From: a virus
IMG/VR virus record: IMGVR_UViG_3300034407_002866
Span: 23,135-87,134 of that record
Strand: one strand, 5' to 3'
Length of the DNA stretch: 64,000 nt
Shown: positions 41,487-47,652 of the stretch, in pieces
Layout of the letters: every line of letters begins with the position of its first letter
Position numbering within the stretch: position 1 is the stretch's first letter
Position numbers and translations under genes: made by a program
The notes under the pieces: model-generated
Database searches by the model: none
Told to the model about the DNA's origin: nothing
Seen by the model: only the letters and a program-made list of their open reading frames with translations

Positions 41487-41930
41487 TTAAATGTCAGCGT
41501 GCGAATCTAACATCCATTGCATTTTTTCATGGAAGTCAATGCGATCTTCTAATAAGCTAGCAATTCCTTGCTGACTGAGCTGGTTTGCAATGCCGTGTGC
41601 TTCTTTAAGTTCTGCAACAAATCTTTGATTATCCTGTGCGAGGCGGACAAACATAAACTTAGGGGAAGGAATTGACAATTCGTCTGAAATTACACTAAGC
41701 TCAGAAAACCTTTTTAAAGATCCTGGAGCAAAAGATTTTAAAGTACGAATCCGTTCAGCATATTCGTCGATAGAACCAAAAACATTTTCATAATATTCTC
41801 CAAAGAAATCGTGATAAGCTTTAAAGTTTTCGCCTGTTACATTCCAATGATAATTGTGTGATTTTAAATATAAGGAAAAGGCTGATGCTAATACAACCTT
41901 CATTTTTTCAACTAAGTTTTCTAATTCCAT
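41487..41930 (-). CDS. dps: Dps-like ferritin
   Basis: Iron-storing, DNA-protecting mini-ferritin that forms 12-mers. 147 residues. The dinuclear ferroxidase signature is present: SHNYHWNVTG with His27-type ligands, AYHDFFGEYYENVFGSIDEYAERI giving the His/Asp/Glu set (quoted in two parts), and a C-terminal DFHEKMQWML helix. Length is typical. Late promoter 30 bases upstream. May protect phage or host DNA from iron-driven oxidation. Confidence 0.9.
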   Translation of the reverse strand: MELENLVEKMKVVLASAFSLYLKSHNYHWNVTGENFKAYHDFFGEYYENVFGSIDEYAERIRTLKSFAPGSLKRFSELSVISDELSIPSPKFMFVRLAQDNQRFVAELKEAHGIANQLSQQGIASLLEDRIDFHEKMQWMLDSHADI

Positions 41931-41959
41931 GATATTTCTCCTCTATGCAATTACATTAT

Positions 41960-41967
41960 TATTTATA
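41960..41967 (-). promoter_or_regulatory. T4-type late promoter TATAAATA
   Basis: Exact TATAAATA on the minus strand 30 bases upstream of dps. Confidence 0.7.
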
Positions 41968-41977
41968 AGAAAAAGCA

Positions 41978-42109
41978 TTATAATTTTTTTTGTTTGTTGA
42001 GTATATTGTTTAATGTTTTTGTCACAATTGATTTATCAGTAGAAGATAAAATTATTTTATTATTTTCATCTACCAGAATATGTTTATTTTTATATTGATA
42101 AATTCTCAC
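41978..42109 (-). CDS. 43-residue peptide with GTG start
   Basis: GTG at 42109 with an AGGAAA site upstream. Reads VRIYQYKNKHILVDENNKII then LSSTDKSIVTKTLNNIL, ending Lys-rich; a plausible small beta-alpha peptide. No homologue known to me. Confidence 0.4.
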   Translation of the reverse strand: MRIYQYKNKHILVDENNKIILSSTDKSIVTKTLNNILNKQKKL

Positions 42110-42140
42110 TACAGTTTCCTAATGCAGCTTATTTAAAACG

Positions 42141-42223
42141 GTATCACTCGAGGAATTGAACCTCGAAGAAATCTGTTATGACGCCTGAAATAACTCTGAT
42201 TAATTAGCAAACCTGCAGTGATA
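42141..42223 (-). tRNA. tRNA-like element with atypical anticodon arm
   Basis: Acceptor TATCACT/AGTGATA (7 bp) and a perfect T-arm CGAGG-TTCAATT-CCTCG are clear. The anticodon-arm position shows GTTAT/ATAAC (5 bp) closing a 10-base loop instead of 7, and the D-loop lacks the GG pair. No CCA is encoded. Either a degenerate tRNA or a stable tRNA-like RNA; I assign no anticodon. Confidence 0.5.
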
Positions 42224-42270
42224 TACTTATTTATTTTTTATCTTTACTCGCTTATTTTACCTTGTTTAAA

Positions 42271-42356
42271 TGGTGCCCTCACCCGGACTCGAACCGGGAC
42301 GCTCTCTGAGCGAGAGATTTTAAGTCTCTTGTGTCTACCTATTCCACCATGAGGGC
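42271..42356 (-). tRNA. tRNA-Leu (anticodon UAA)
   Basis: Class II tRNA with a long variable arm. Acceptor GCCCTCA/TGAGGGC, anticodon stem AGAGA/TCTCT with loop CTTAAAA, T-arm CCCGG-TTCGAGT-CCGGG, CCA encoded. Confidence 0.95.
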
Positions 42357-42500
42357 CGTAACTTTATTCTGTATTAATGCGAGTGACCTAACAGCGTACT
42401 CACCTTTCGGCTTTGGGTGTTTCAGGGTTTCTGGTTTGCCACTCTCTACTACAAACCCCTTTTCGATGTTTGGTTCTTTAAACAGTCTGTCTAAAGTAGA
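42339..42500 (-). pseudogene. Open frame of about 50 codons without a start, between tRNA-Gly and tRNA-Leu
   Basis: Minus-strand reading RLFKEPNIEKGFVVESGKPE, then TLKHPKPKGEYAVRSLALIQ and NKVTALMVE before a TAG that lies 16-18 bases inside tRNA-Leu. The composition is protein-like, but no ATG, GTG or TTG opens the frame in the gap. Could be the 3' remnant of a gene displaced by the tRNA array, or a gene with an unusual start. Confidence 0.4.
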
Positions 42501-42504
42501 TCTT

Positions 42505-42579
42505 TGGAGCGGGTAAGGAGAATCGAACTCCTGTCTAAAGGTTGGAAACCTACCGTAATAACCACTATACGATACCCGC
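42505..42579 (-). tRNA. tRNA-Gly (anticodon UCC)
   Basis: Acceptor GCGGGTA/TACCCGC, anticodon loop TTTCCAA, T-arm GGAGT-TCGATTC-type arm, CCA encoded. The anticodon stem has one T-T mismatch. Confidence 0.92.
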
Positions 42580-42589
42580 GAAATAATAT

Positions 42590-42666
42590 TGGTAGGCCCT
42601 TAGGGACTTGAACCCCAATCGGCAGTGTTATGAGCACTGTGCATTAACCAATTATGCTAAAGGCCC
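42590..42666 (-). tRNA. tRNA with anticodon CAU (Met elongator or Ile2)
   Basis: Acceptor GGGCCTT/AGGGCCT with G-U at 1:72, anticodon stem CAGTG/CACTG with loop CTCATAA, T-arm TGGGG-TTCAAGT-CCCTA, discriminator A, CCA encoded. The CAU anticodon reads Met, or Ile (AUA) if C34 is made lysidine. The phage also encodes a TilS-like enzyme at 51.1 kb, which favours Ile2. Confidence 0.92.
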
Positions 42667-42695
42667 ACGAATATTATTTCTATTCTTTAAAAGTT

Positions 42696-42773
42696 TGGTG
42701 ATCTCTGTAGGACTCGAACCTACGACCTAGTGCTTAGAAGGCACTTGCTCTAATCCTGCTGAGCTAAGAGACC
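42696..42773 (-). tRNA. tRNA-Arg (anticodon UCU)
   Basis: Acceptor GGTCTCT/AGAGATC, D-arm with AGCTCAGCAGGATTAGAGC form, anticodon stem AGTGC/GCACT with loop CTTCTAA, T-arm GTAGG-TTCGAGT-CCTAC, CCA encoded. Reads AGA, a codon frequent in AT-rich phage genes. Confidence 0.95.
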
Positions 42774-42818
42774 ATTAACTGTTATATTCTTTAGTTGTTT
42801 TTATCCGTTTATATTACT

Positions 42819-42847
42819 ATTATAACATATATATTCTAATATGTCAA
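42819..42847 (-). promoter_or_regulatory. Perfect-consensus early promoter of the tRNA cluster
   Basis: TTGACA, 17-bp spacer, TATAAT on the minus strand, starting 8 bases after tRNA-Pro and 46 bases before tRNA-Arg. Drives Arg, CAU, Gly, Leu tRNAs and the tRNA-like element. Confidence 0.9.
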
Positions 42848-42855
42848 TCTATATT

Positions 42856-42933
42856 TGGTCTCTCGAGCTGGATTCGAACCAGCGGTTTCTTGGTCCCAAA
42901 CCAAGCGGATTAACCAGACTTTCCCACCGAGAG
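42856..42933 (-). tRNA. tRNA-Pro (anticodon UGG)
   Basis: Acceptor CTCTCGG/TCGAGAG, anticodon stem CTTGG/CCAAG with loop TTTGGGA, T-arm GCTGG-TTCGAAT-CCAGC, CCA encoded. Confidence 0.95.
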
Positions 42934-42940
42934 CTTATTA

Positions 42941-43129
42941 CTATTTGTCCTTTAAGATCTTGTCAATTTTTTCTTCAATTTTATTAAGACGATCTAGAAT
43001 TACTTCATAAGATTCACTTAAAGTTAATTCCTTAGGACCTTCGTTAATCACAGATTGAACTGGATGCACATCTAACTCCCAGTCAATATCATCAGCTTTA
43101 AACTTAGTAGAACTAAACAATTTAAACAT
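42941..43129 (-). CDS. 62-residue protein between tRNA genes
   Basis: MFKLFSSTKFKADDIDWELD ... ending in a LDRLNKIEEKIDKILKDK coiled-coil helix. Sits between tRNA-Trp and tRNA-Pro in the same transcript. No family recognised. Confidence 0.65.
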   Translation of the reverse strand: MFKLFSSTKFKADDIDWELDVHPVQSVINEGPKELTLSESYEVILDRLNKIEEKIDKILKDK

Positions 43130-43148
43130 TCATACTAATCCTTTATAT

Positions 43149-43222
43149 TGGCTAGGGTGGTAGGAATCGAACCCACGCCAACGGGTTTGGAATCCGTTGT
43201 ACTACCATTATACTACACCCTA
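43149..43222 (-). tRNA. tRNA-Trp (anticodon CCA)
   Basis: Acceptor TAGGGTG/CACCCTA, anticodon loop TTCCAAA with an A-C mismatch at 31:39, T-arm GTGGG-TTCGATT-CCTAC, discriminator G, CCA encoded. Confidence 0.92.
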
Positions 43223-43231
43223 ATAAACTAT

Positions 43232-43372
43232 TTTATACATACGCCCGAGCTAGTATTTCCAATCTCCCCGCACGGCCTTATTGACATTGCCGCTCTAGTT
43301 CAATTGAAACTAACATCCCTTTCGAGATAGTGCTTTTAGCTGATCAACGCCTCTACACAGACGTATGTATGA
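43232..43372 (-). ncRNA. Structured RNA of unknown class in the tRNA cluster
   Basis: About 140 bases closed by ATACATACGTCTG / CGGGCGTATGTAT (13 bp including G-U pairs). Inside are ATCTC-GAAA-GGGAT (5-bp stem with a GAAA tetraloop), CGGC/GCCG with a 12-base loop, and GTTTCAATTGAAC. No long reading frame. It lies between tRNA-Trp and a 26-residue gene. T4 carries stable RNAs C and D of similar size in its tRNA cluster; whether this is related cannot be judged here. Confidence 0.65.
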
Positions 43373-43386
43373 AATAGTCTCCTTTA

Positions 43387-43467
43387 TTACTTAAACAGCT
43401 TTGACATCAGTTCGCCTGCAAGACGAGAAGCTGCTTCTTTTTTAAGATCTTCTTTACTCTTAGCCAT
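43387..43467 (-). CDS. 26-residue basic peptide
   Basis: MAKSKEDLKKEAASRLAGEL then MSKLFK: an amphipathic helix. Good GGAG site before the ATG and an early promoter just upstream (43499). Confidence 0.55.
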   Translation of the reverse strand: MAKSKEDLKKEAASRLAGELMSKLFK

Positions 43468-43498
43468 GATAGGCTCCATTGATTCTCTTTATACTATT

Positions 43499-43527
43499 AA
43501 TATAACTGATTCTAAACAGAATGTCAA
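43499..43527 (-). promoter_or_regulatory. Early promoter, GAATCAG-type copy A
   Basis: TTGACA, 17-bp spacer containing TTTAGAATCAG, TATATT. The surrounding 50-60 bases are nearly identical to copy B at 43717, extending to the GAGAATCAATGGAG leader. Confidence 0.88.
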
Positions 43528-43685
43528 TAGTTAATTTCAGTTTCGAAATCTAAATCTACAATTGGATCTGAAAATTCAGCACAAAACATACCATCAAATT
43601 CTTGCTCAATAGGAAATTCGTTATCTATGATATCTTTTGAAACGTCTTGAAACATTTCTGAAAACATTGTTGCAGTATTTTCCAT
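43524..43685 (-). CDS. 53-residue acidic protein
   Basis: MENTATMFSEMFQDVSKDII, then an acidic part with FDGMFCAEFSDPIVDLDFET. ATG at 43685 has a GGAG site from the promoter leader. The stop overlaps the -35 box of the next promoter. No family recognised. Confidence 0.6.
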   Translation of the reverse strand: MENTATMFSEMFQDVSKDIIDNEFPIEQEFDGMFCAEFSDPIVDLDFETEINY

Positions 43686-43716
43686 TTTATTCTCCATTGA
43701 TTCTCTTTATACTATT

Positions 43717-43745
43717 AATATAACTGATTCTAAACAGAATGTCAA
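43717..43745 (-). promoter_or_regulatory. Early promoter, GAATCAG-type copy B
   Basis: TTGACA, 17-bp spacer with TTTAGAATCAG, TATATT, followed by the same GAGAATCAATGGAG leader as copy A. Overlaps the stop of the 64-residue gene. Confidence 0.88.
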
Positions 43746-43748
43746 TAG

Positions 43749-43943
43749 TTATTTCACATATTTTTGTAACCAACGACACTTTGGTTGGATTTTAGCAAGA
43801 TAAGTCCAGCACTCAAAACAGGTACCTTCATAGATTGTTTCATTAGTGTCAAGATGCACAAGACCGAAATCCCCACGGTTTTCCCAGTGAGGAAGTACAA
43901 GATAGTTAAAAAGAATTTCAGATTTTTTAGTGTATAGTGTCAT
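43749..43943 (-). CDS. 64-residue protein with Trp/Cys-rich end
   Basis: MTLYTKKSEILFNYLVLPHW ... GTCFECWTYLAKIQPKCRWLQ. Two aromatic-Cys clusters; possibly metal binding. Single-gene unit behind an early promoter at 43970. Unknown. Confidence 0.65.
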   Translation of the reverse strand: MTLYTKKSEILFNYLVLPHWENRGDFGLVHLDTNETIYEGTCFECWTYLAKIQPKCRWLQKYVK

Positions 43944-43969
43944 AGAGTGATTCCTTTTGTTATAAAATT

Positions 43970-43998
43970 ACTCTATACTATTTCATAACGAATGTCAA
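43970..43998 (-). promoter_or_regulatory. Early promoter (weaker -10)
   Basis: TTGACA, 17-bp spacer, TAGAGT on the minus strand, upstream of the 64-residue gene. A TATAGA lies two bases upstream as an alternative -10. Confidence 0.65.
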
Positions 43999-44005
43999 TA
44001 GTCAA

Positions 44006-44161
44006 TTATTCTTCTTTTTGTTTTTTATCTCTTAGAGCATTATATAATGTTTTAGGTATTACTTGAAGTTGCAAACCAGTTGGCTGAACCCGACTATTAA
44101 CATATTCCTCATATGTTAAATATTCCGCAGGGTGTTTTGGCGGCGTTGTATTCGTTTTCAT
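44006..44161 (-). CDS. 51-residue hypothetical protein
   Basis: MKTNTTPPKHPAEYLTYEEY, then VNSRVQPTGLQLQVIPKTLY and a Lys/Glu tail. ATG at 44161 lies one base after the stop of the upstream membrane protein. No family recognised. Confidence 0.55.
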   Translation of the reverse strand: MKTNTTPPKHPAEYLTYEEYVNSRVQPTGLQLQVIPKTLYNALRDKKQKEE

Positions 44162-44162
44162 A

Positions 44163-44426
44163 TTATTCGGATCCTGGAATAGTTATATTTTGATTTTTCA
44201 TAATGTCCGTGATAACCTTGGTAGTTGTATTGATGTGACTATCAATGTTAAAATCTGTTGTGCTTGATTCGTAATACAAAAGAATTAAGACAGCTCCCAC
44301 GATAATTGGAGCTAGCTGCATTCCTATTTTTACAAATGACGCAATTACACCAAATACAATTCCAAGAACAGTACCTATTAAAGCTAATACAACAATTAGG
44401 CCTAAAAAGTTTTCCATGTTTTCCAT
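44163..44426 (-). CDS. Small membrane protein with two TM segments
   Basis: 87 residues from the ATG at 44426. Two hydrophobic stretches (FLGLIVVLALIGTVLGIVFG and IVGAVLILLYY) flank a short loop; polar C-terminus. Early-type unit. Function unknown. Confidence 0.65.
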   Translation of the reverse strand: MENMENFLGLIVVLALIGTVLGIVFGVIASFVKIGMQLAPIIVGAVLILLYYESSTTDFNIDSHINTTTKVITDIMKNQNITIPGSE

Positions 44427-44430
44427 AATA

Positions 44431-44649
44431 TTATTTATTATCCAAGTAATATTTAACAATTGCATTGTCAATTTCAGTCATAGGAGAACCAGCCCAGGCT
44501 GCGCCTTTTCCTGCTACTTTTCCTGCAACTCTTGCCAAGTTAACAGAGATAAGATCGTTCTTATGTGTACGAGCCATTTCGCGCATACCGTATGCAATTT
44601 TTGCGTTGTCTGTTCCGTTAATCATATTCATGGCATGTTCCTTTTCCAT
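44431..44649 (-). CDS. 72-residue hypothetical protein
   Basis: MEKEHAMNMINGTDNAKIAY ... VAGKVAGKGAAWAG ... YYLDNK. Helical, Ala/Gly rich in the middle. First gene behind the early promoter at 44661. Confidence 0.62.
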   Translation of the reverse strand: MEKEHAMNMINGTDNAKIAYGMREMARTHKNDLISVNLARVAGKVAGKGAAWAGSPMTEIDNAIVKYYLDNK

Positions 44650-44660
44650 TTGATATATAC

Positions 44661-44689
44661 AATCTATCTGATTCTAAAGAGAATGTCAA
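44661..44689 (-). promoter_or_regulatory. Early promoter, GAATCAG-type copy C
   Basis: TTGACA, 17-bp spacer with TTTAGAATCAG, TAGATT on the minus strand; same spacer core as copies A and B. Confidence 0.82.
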
Positions 44690-44696
44690 TAGTTAA

Positions 44697-45290
44697 TTAC
44701 ACTTGTTTTGGCCAAATGTCTCCTAAGTTTGCGTTGAAAGAAATACTAACTCTTTTATTATCAGTTTTATTTGGTAATACTGCATGTTCTAAGAAACTTG
44801 GGAATAAAATTAATCGACCTTTTATAGGAGCGTAATAAATTCGATTATGCTCATTATGAAACAATCTTGAATTCATTGCTACTGGCGACGGAGTCTGAAA
44901 CACAATATTCCCTTCGTCTGGGTCACCGGTTGTTTCATGATAAAATACTCCAGAAATATCATTTAATGGATGAATATGGTAATTTTGATATTGACCGCGT
45001 TCAGTAATATTAACCCACGATTCTTTAATACATATTTTACTGTCGTGTTCGAAGTTAAACGTATCAATATATTCTAAAACACTATTGTATATTAACGATG
45101 TTAACGTTGGGCATTTTTCTAAAAATCGATTATTATCGGAATAAGTAAAACTTGTTTGTACAGAATCATTCCACATATCGAGTGCAGAGTTTATCTCAGT
45201 TTCTTCTAGTGCTAAATTTACTTCTTCGGTAATGTTGGCAGTGCCTAAATCTTTATAAAAAATAGGTATGCTAAACCACTGTTCTATCAT
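44697..45290 (-). CDS. 2OG-Fe(II) oxygenase-like protein (TIGR02466 type)
   Basis: 197 residues. Begins IEQWFSIPIFYKDL, the usual start of the TIGR02466 family. ESWVNITERGQYQNYHIHP then SGVFYH gives the first His, FPSFLEHAVLPN the second and NKRVSISFN the 2-oxoglutarate Arg. Common in marine T4-like phages. Substrate unknown; protein or nucleobase hydroxylation are both possible. Confidence 0.88.
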   Translation of the reverse strand: MIEQWFSIPIFYKDLGTANITEEVNLALEETEINSALDMWNDSVQTSFTYSDNNRFLEKCPTLTSLIYNSVLEYIDTFNFEHDSKICIKESWVNITERGQYQNYHIHPLNDISGVFYHETTGDPDEGNIVFQTPSPVAMNSRLFHNEHNRIYYAPIKGRLILFPSFLEHAVLPNKTDNKRVSISFNANLGDIWPKQV

Positions 45291-45318
45291 AATCTATTCC
45301 TTTTCATTTGTTAATATC

Positions 45319-45347
45319 AATATAACTAATTTTAAAGAGAATGTCAA
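45319..45347 (-). promoter_or_regulatory. Early promoter, variant of the GAATCAG family
   Basis: TTGACA, 17-bp spacer with TTTAAAATTAG, TATATT on the minus strand, upstream of the oxygenase gene. Confidence 0.82.
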
Positions 45348-45354
45348 TAGTTAA

Positions 45355-45729
45355 TTACACTTGTTTTGAAAATTTTTCAACAAAAGAAACCGAGTTGTCG
45401 AAAGCTTCTTGTTCCCACCATCTGTCCAAGTATGGAACAGTTTTGTATTCATCTAAAAGAGTACCCAAATCCTGGGTCATATACTGTTTTACATGGATCA
45501 TTTCATGAGCTATCGTAGTAAATATTTGTCCGATATTACGATCAGTTTGCTTCACAAGAATCATATAGCTCCCTTCGCTTTTATCTATACACATTCCATT
45601 ATTGCCATCAATATCGCAATTTGCTATTAATATATTACGTGGGATAATGCAAAGCTCCTTACACAGGAACTTCACAAACTTTTCAGCCAATTGAATATAT
45701 TCTTTATTCAATTCTATAACAATATTCAT
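45355..45729 (-). CDS. HExxH metallopeptidase-like protein, copy 1
   Basis: 124 residues. AHEMIHVKQYM (about 73-83) has the zinc HExxH; WWEQEAFDN about 30 residues later supplies a probable third ligand (Glu). No signal peptide, so a small cytoplasmic SprT-like or M-type peptidase domain. Paralogue of the gene at 45799. Start overlaps the 30-residue gene upstream (TAATG). Confidence 0.8.
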   Translation of the reverse strand: MNIVIELNKEYIQLAEKFVKFLCKELCIIPRNILIANCDIDGNNGMCIDKSEGSYMILVKQTDRNIGQIFTTIAHEMIHVKQYMTQDLGTLLDEYKTVPYLDRWWEQEAFDNSVSFVEKFSKQV

Positions 45730-45821
45730 TATTTTTTCTTACGCTGATTTCTTGATTTTCTTTTCGAAGATCCAATTTTACGTCTTCCTTTTCGTGGTCT
45801 ATTTTTCGCAGGCCAGGGCAT
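45729..45821 (-). CDS. 30-residue very basic peptide
   Basis: MPWPAKNRPRKGRRKIGSSK followed by RKSRNQRKKK. ATG at 45821 lies inside the end of the upstream gene; the stop overlaps the next start. Coupling on both sides supports it. Possibly nucleic-acid binding. Confidence 0.5.
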   Translation of the reverse strand: MPWPAKNRPRKGRRKIGSSKRKSRNQRKKK

Positions 45822-46236
45822 ATGTATATCCTTTCATGATATTAAAAATGTCATACATTATTTTTTCAAGTTCGTGCGCTTCCTGCTCCCAAGGAGCTTC
45901 AGAGTACGATACGTTATATTCTTTACCTTTCCATTTAGAAGGCTTGTTTCCAATTCCCGATTCTAATTCTCCTTTTAAGTATTGTTTAACATGAACCATT
46001 TCATGAAAAAACGTAGTGATGATATCGTGCCTATCGTGTTTCGGATCAATATAGACTGACAGCTCCTCATCCTCTGGATCATATTCGCAATAACCGTAAC
46101 AACCGTCGTTAAATTCACCATCAAAATATAATTCAATTTCGCCGTCTATTTCTAAAAAGTTAGCTGCAAAAGAAACAGCATTATCTAATAGTTTATTTGA
46201 AATAGATTTTGGTTTATCATATGATACATAAAACAT
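45799..46236 (-). CDS. HExxH metallopeptidase-like protein, copy 2
   Basis: 145 residues. FHEMVHVKQYLKG holds HExxH and APWEQEAHELE the third-ligand region, the same layout as copy 1. The N-terminal half (YGYCEYDPEDEELSVYIDPK) is acidic. Directly follows the topoisomerase gene with a one-base overlap. Confidence 0.82.
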   Translation of the reverse strand: MFYVSYDKPKSISNKLLDNAVSFAANFLEIDGEIELYFDGEFNDGCYGYCEYDPEDEELSVYIDPKHDRHDIITTFFHEMVHVKQYLKGELESGIGNKPSKWKGKEYNVSYSEAPWEQEAHELEKIMYDIFNIMKGYTYALACEK

Positions 46237-47588
46237 TATGAAATCTCAGCTAAGTCATTTTTAAATTGAACTTCAGCTGTAGTTTCTTTCCAATATTTAA
46301 ACTCTTGCTGGGCCTGTTTAATTTCTTTTTTCAATTCAGCTACCATTTCTTGAGTAAGACTCATGATGTTAACACGAAGAAGGCGATCAATATCACTATT
46401 ACTATTTGCATCAGTATGAGACAATATTTGTTCTCCTACCTGCTTTTTATTTTTATTTTTAAATTCAATTTTATTATCAATGACAGCTTGAATGAATTGC
46501 ATTTTTACTTTTAGCCAACGAGCAAGTTCAGATGCTTCTTTTTTCCTTAGCTCGATTCTGCTCTTCATGATCATAAGTCGATAATTACAAAAATCTTTAA
46601 TTAGCTCACGTTCATCTTTATATTCACGCAGCTTGCCGTCATAATCAATAACAGTTAGGTTTTCTGTAAGTGGCTTACTTAACTTAAACTTTTGAATAAT
46701 TTTCGAGTTTGCCCAGTTTGCTGACGAAGTCTGTTTTAATTTAACTTCGAATTTAAAACCAGTTTTATCGCAAAGATCCTCATAAGATACGATATCTCCA
46801 TCATCTTCAAGCTTATCTAAAACTTTAATATAGCCTTCTCTGTCAAAGCCATACGGTACTTCAGTAATTTCTAATACCGTTTTGCTCTTCTTTTTAAAGC
46901 AACCAAATACAGTGTATTTATCCTCAGTTTTATCATATTCTACACTACCATTGAAGTCTGGAAATGACACTGGAAGTCTTTTGGCTATATTACCATTCGT
47001 AAGGAATTCATCGCAGGCACGAGAAAGAGAGACAACACTTCGAGGTAAAATGTTTGTTGCAAAACCAGTAGCAATACCTTTTGTACCATTTGATAAAACC
47101 AATGGAATAACTGGCAAATAAAACGCAGGAGGTTCATGTTCAGGATCAGAATGAACTGGCGCTAACTCTAAATCTTTAATGTACTTACTAAAATTCGCAT
47201 GGACTCGAGTATATACATACCGGGCCGCGCCAGCTTCTTGAATAAGTCGTGTACCAAAGGACCCTCGGCCTTCAATAAGACAAACATTATTGTTCCATGT
47301 TGCAGCCATTAATTGACCTGCGCCGGCAGCTGAAGCTTCTCCGTGATTATATCCGTAATCTGATATGATACCAGCAACAGCTGACACCTTTTTAAAATCC
47401 TTTTTTGAATTAAGTAACGAACTGTATAGGTAAAACCTTTGAACTGGTTTTAGACCGTCTATCATATTAGGAATGGCACGTGACTCGACAGTATACATAG
47501 CGAAACTCAACCATTCGTTAGCAGCTACTTTCGAAATTGGATAATTGTTCATTGCGTCATCGTCTTTAGTAAATTCTAATATACTCAT
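46236..47588 (-). CDS. 52: DNA topoisomerase II medium subunit, T4 gp52-like (GyrA-type)
   Basis: 450 residues. SRAIPNMIDGLKPVQRF is the GyrA/ParC start; the catalytic Tyr lies in GAARYVYTRV (about 128). LVLSNGTKGIATGF and a C-terminal coiled-coil (EASELARWLK ... EIKQAQQEFKYWKE) match the breakage-reunion and gate regions. There is no C-terminal DNA-wrapping domain, as in T4. Works with gp39 upstream. Confidence 0.95.
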   Translation of the reverse strand: MSILEFTKDDDAMNNYPISKVAANEWLSFAMYTVESRAIPNMIDGLKPVQRFYLYSSLLNSKKDFKKVSAVAGIISDYGYNHGEASAAGAGQLMAATWNNNVCLIEGRGSFGTRLIQEAGAARYVYTRVHANFSKYIKDLELAPVHSDPEHEPPAFYLPVIPLVLSNGTKGIATGFATNILPRSVVSLSRACDEFLTNGNIAKRLPVSFPDFNGSVEYDKTEDKYTVFGCFKKKSKTVLEITEVPYGFDREGYIKVLDKLEDDGDIVSYEDLCDKTGFKFEVKLKQTSSANWANSKIIQKFKLSKPLTENLTVIDYDGKLREYKDERELIKDFCNYRLMIMKSRIELRKKEASELARWLKVKMQFIQAVIDNKIEFKNKNKKQVGEQILSHTDANSNSDIDRLLRVNIMSLTQEMVAELKKEIKQAQQEFKYWKETTAEVQFKNDLAEIS

Positions 47589-47612
47589 ATTATCCTCATC
47601 TGATTCTATATT

Positions 47613-47641
47613 ATTCTAACACATTACAATACAAATGTCAA
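47613..47641 (-). promoter_or_regulatory. Early promoter before gene 52
   Basis: TTGACA, 17-bp spacer, TAGAAT on the minus strand; GAATCAG occurs just downstream of the -10 instead of in the spacer. Confidence 0.8.
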
Positions 47642-47652
47642 TCACAATATTA

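Noticed and set aside
42331-42516. 61-codon plus-strand frame across the tRNA region
   Set aside because: Begins inside tRNA-Leu and ends inside tRNA-Gly; the opposite-strand frame is more protein-like.
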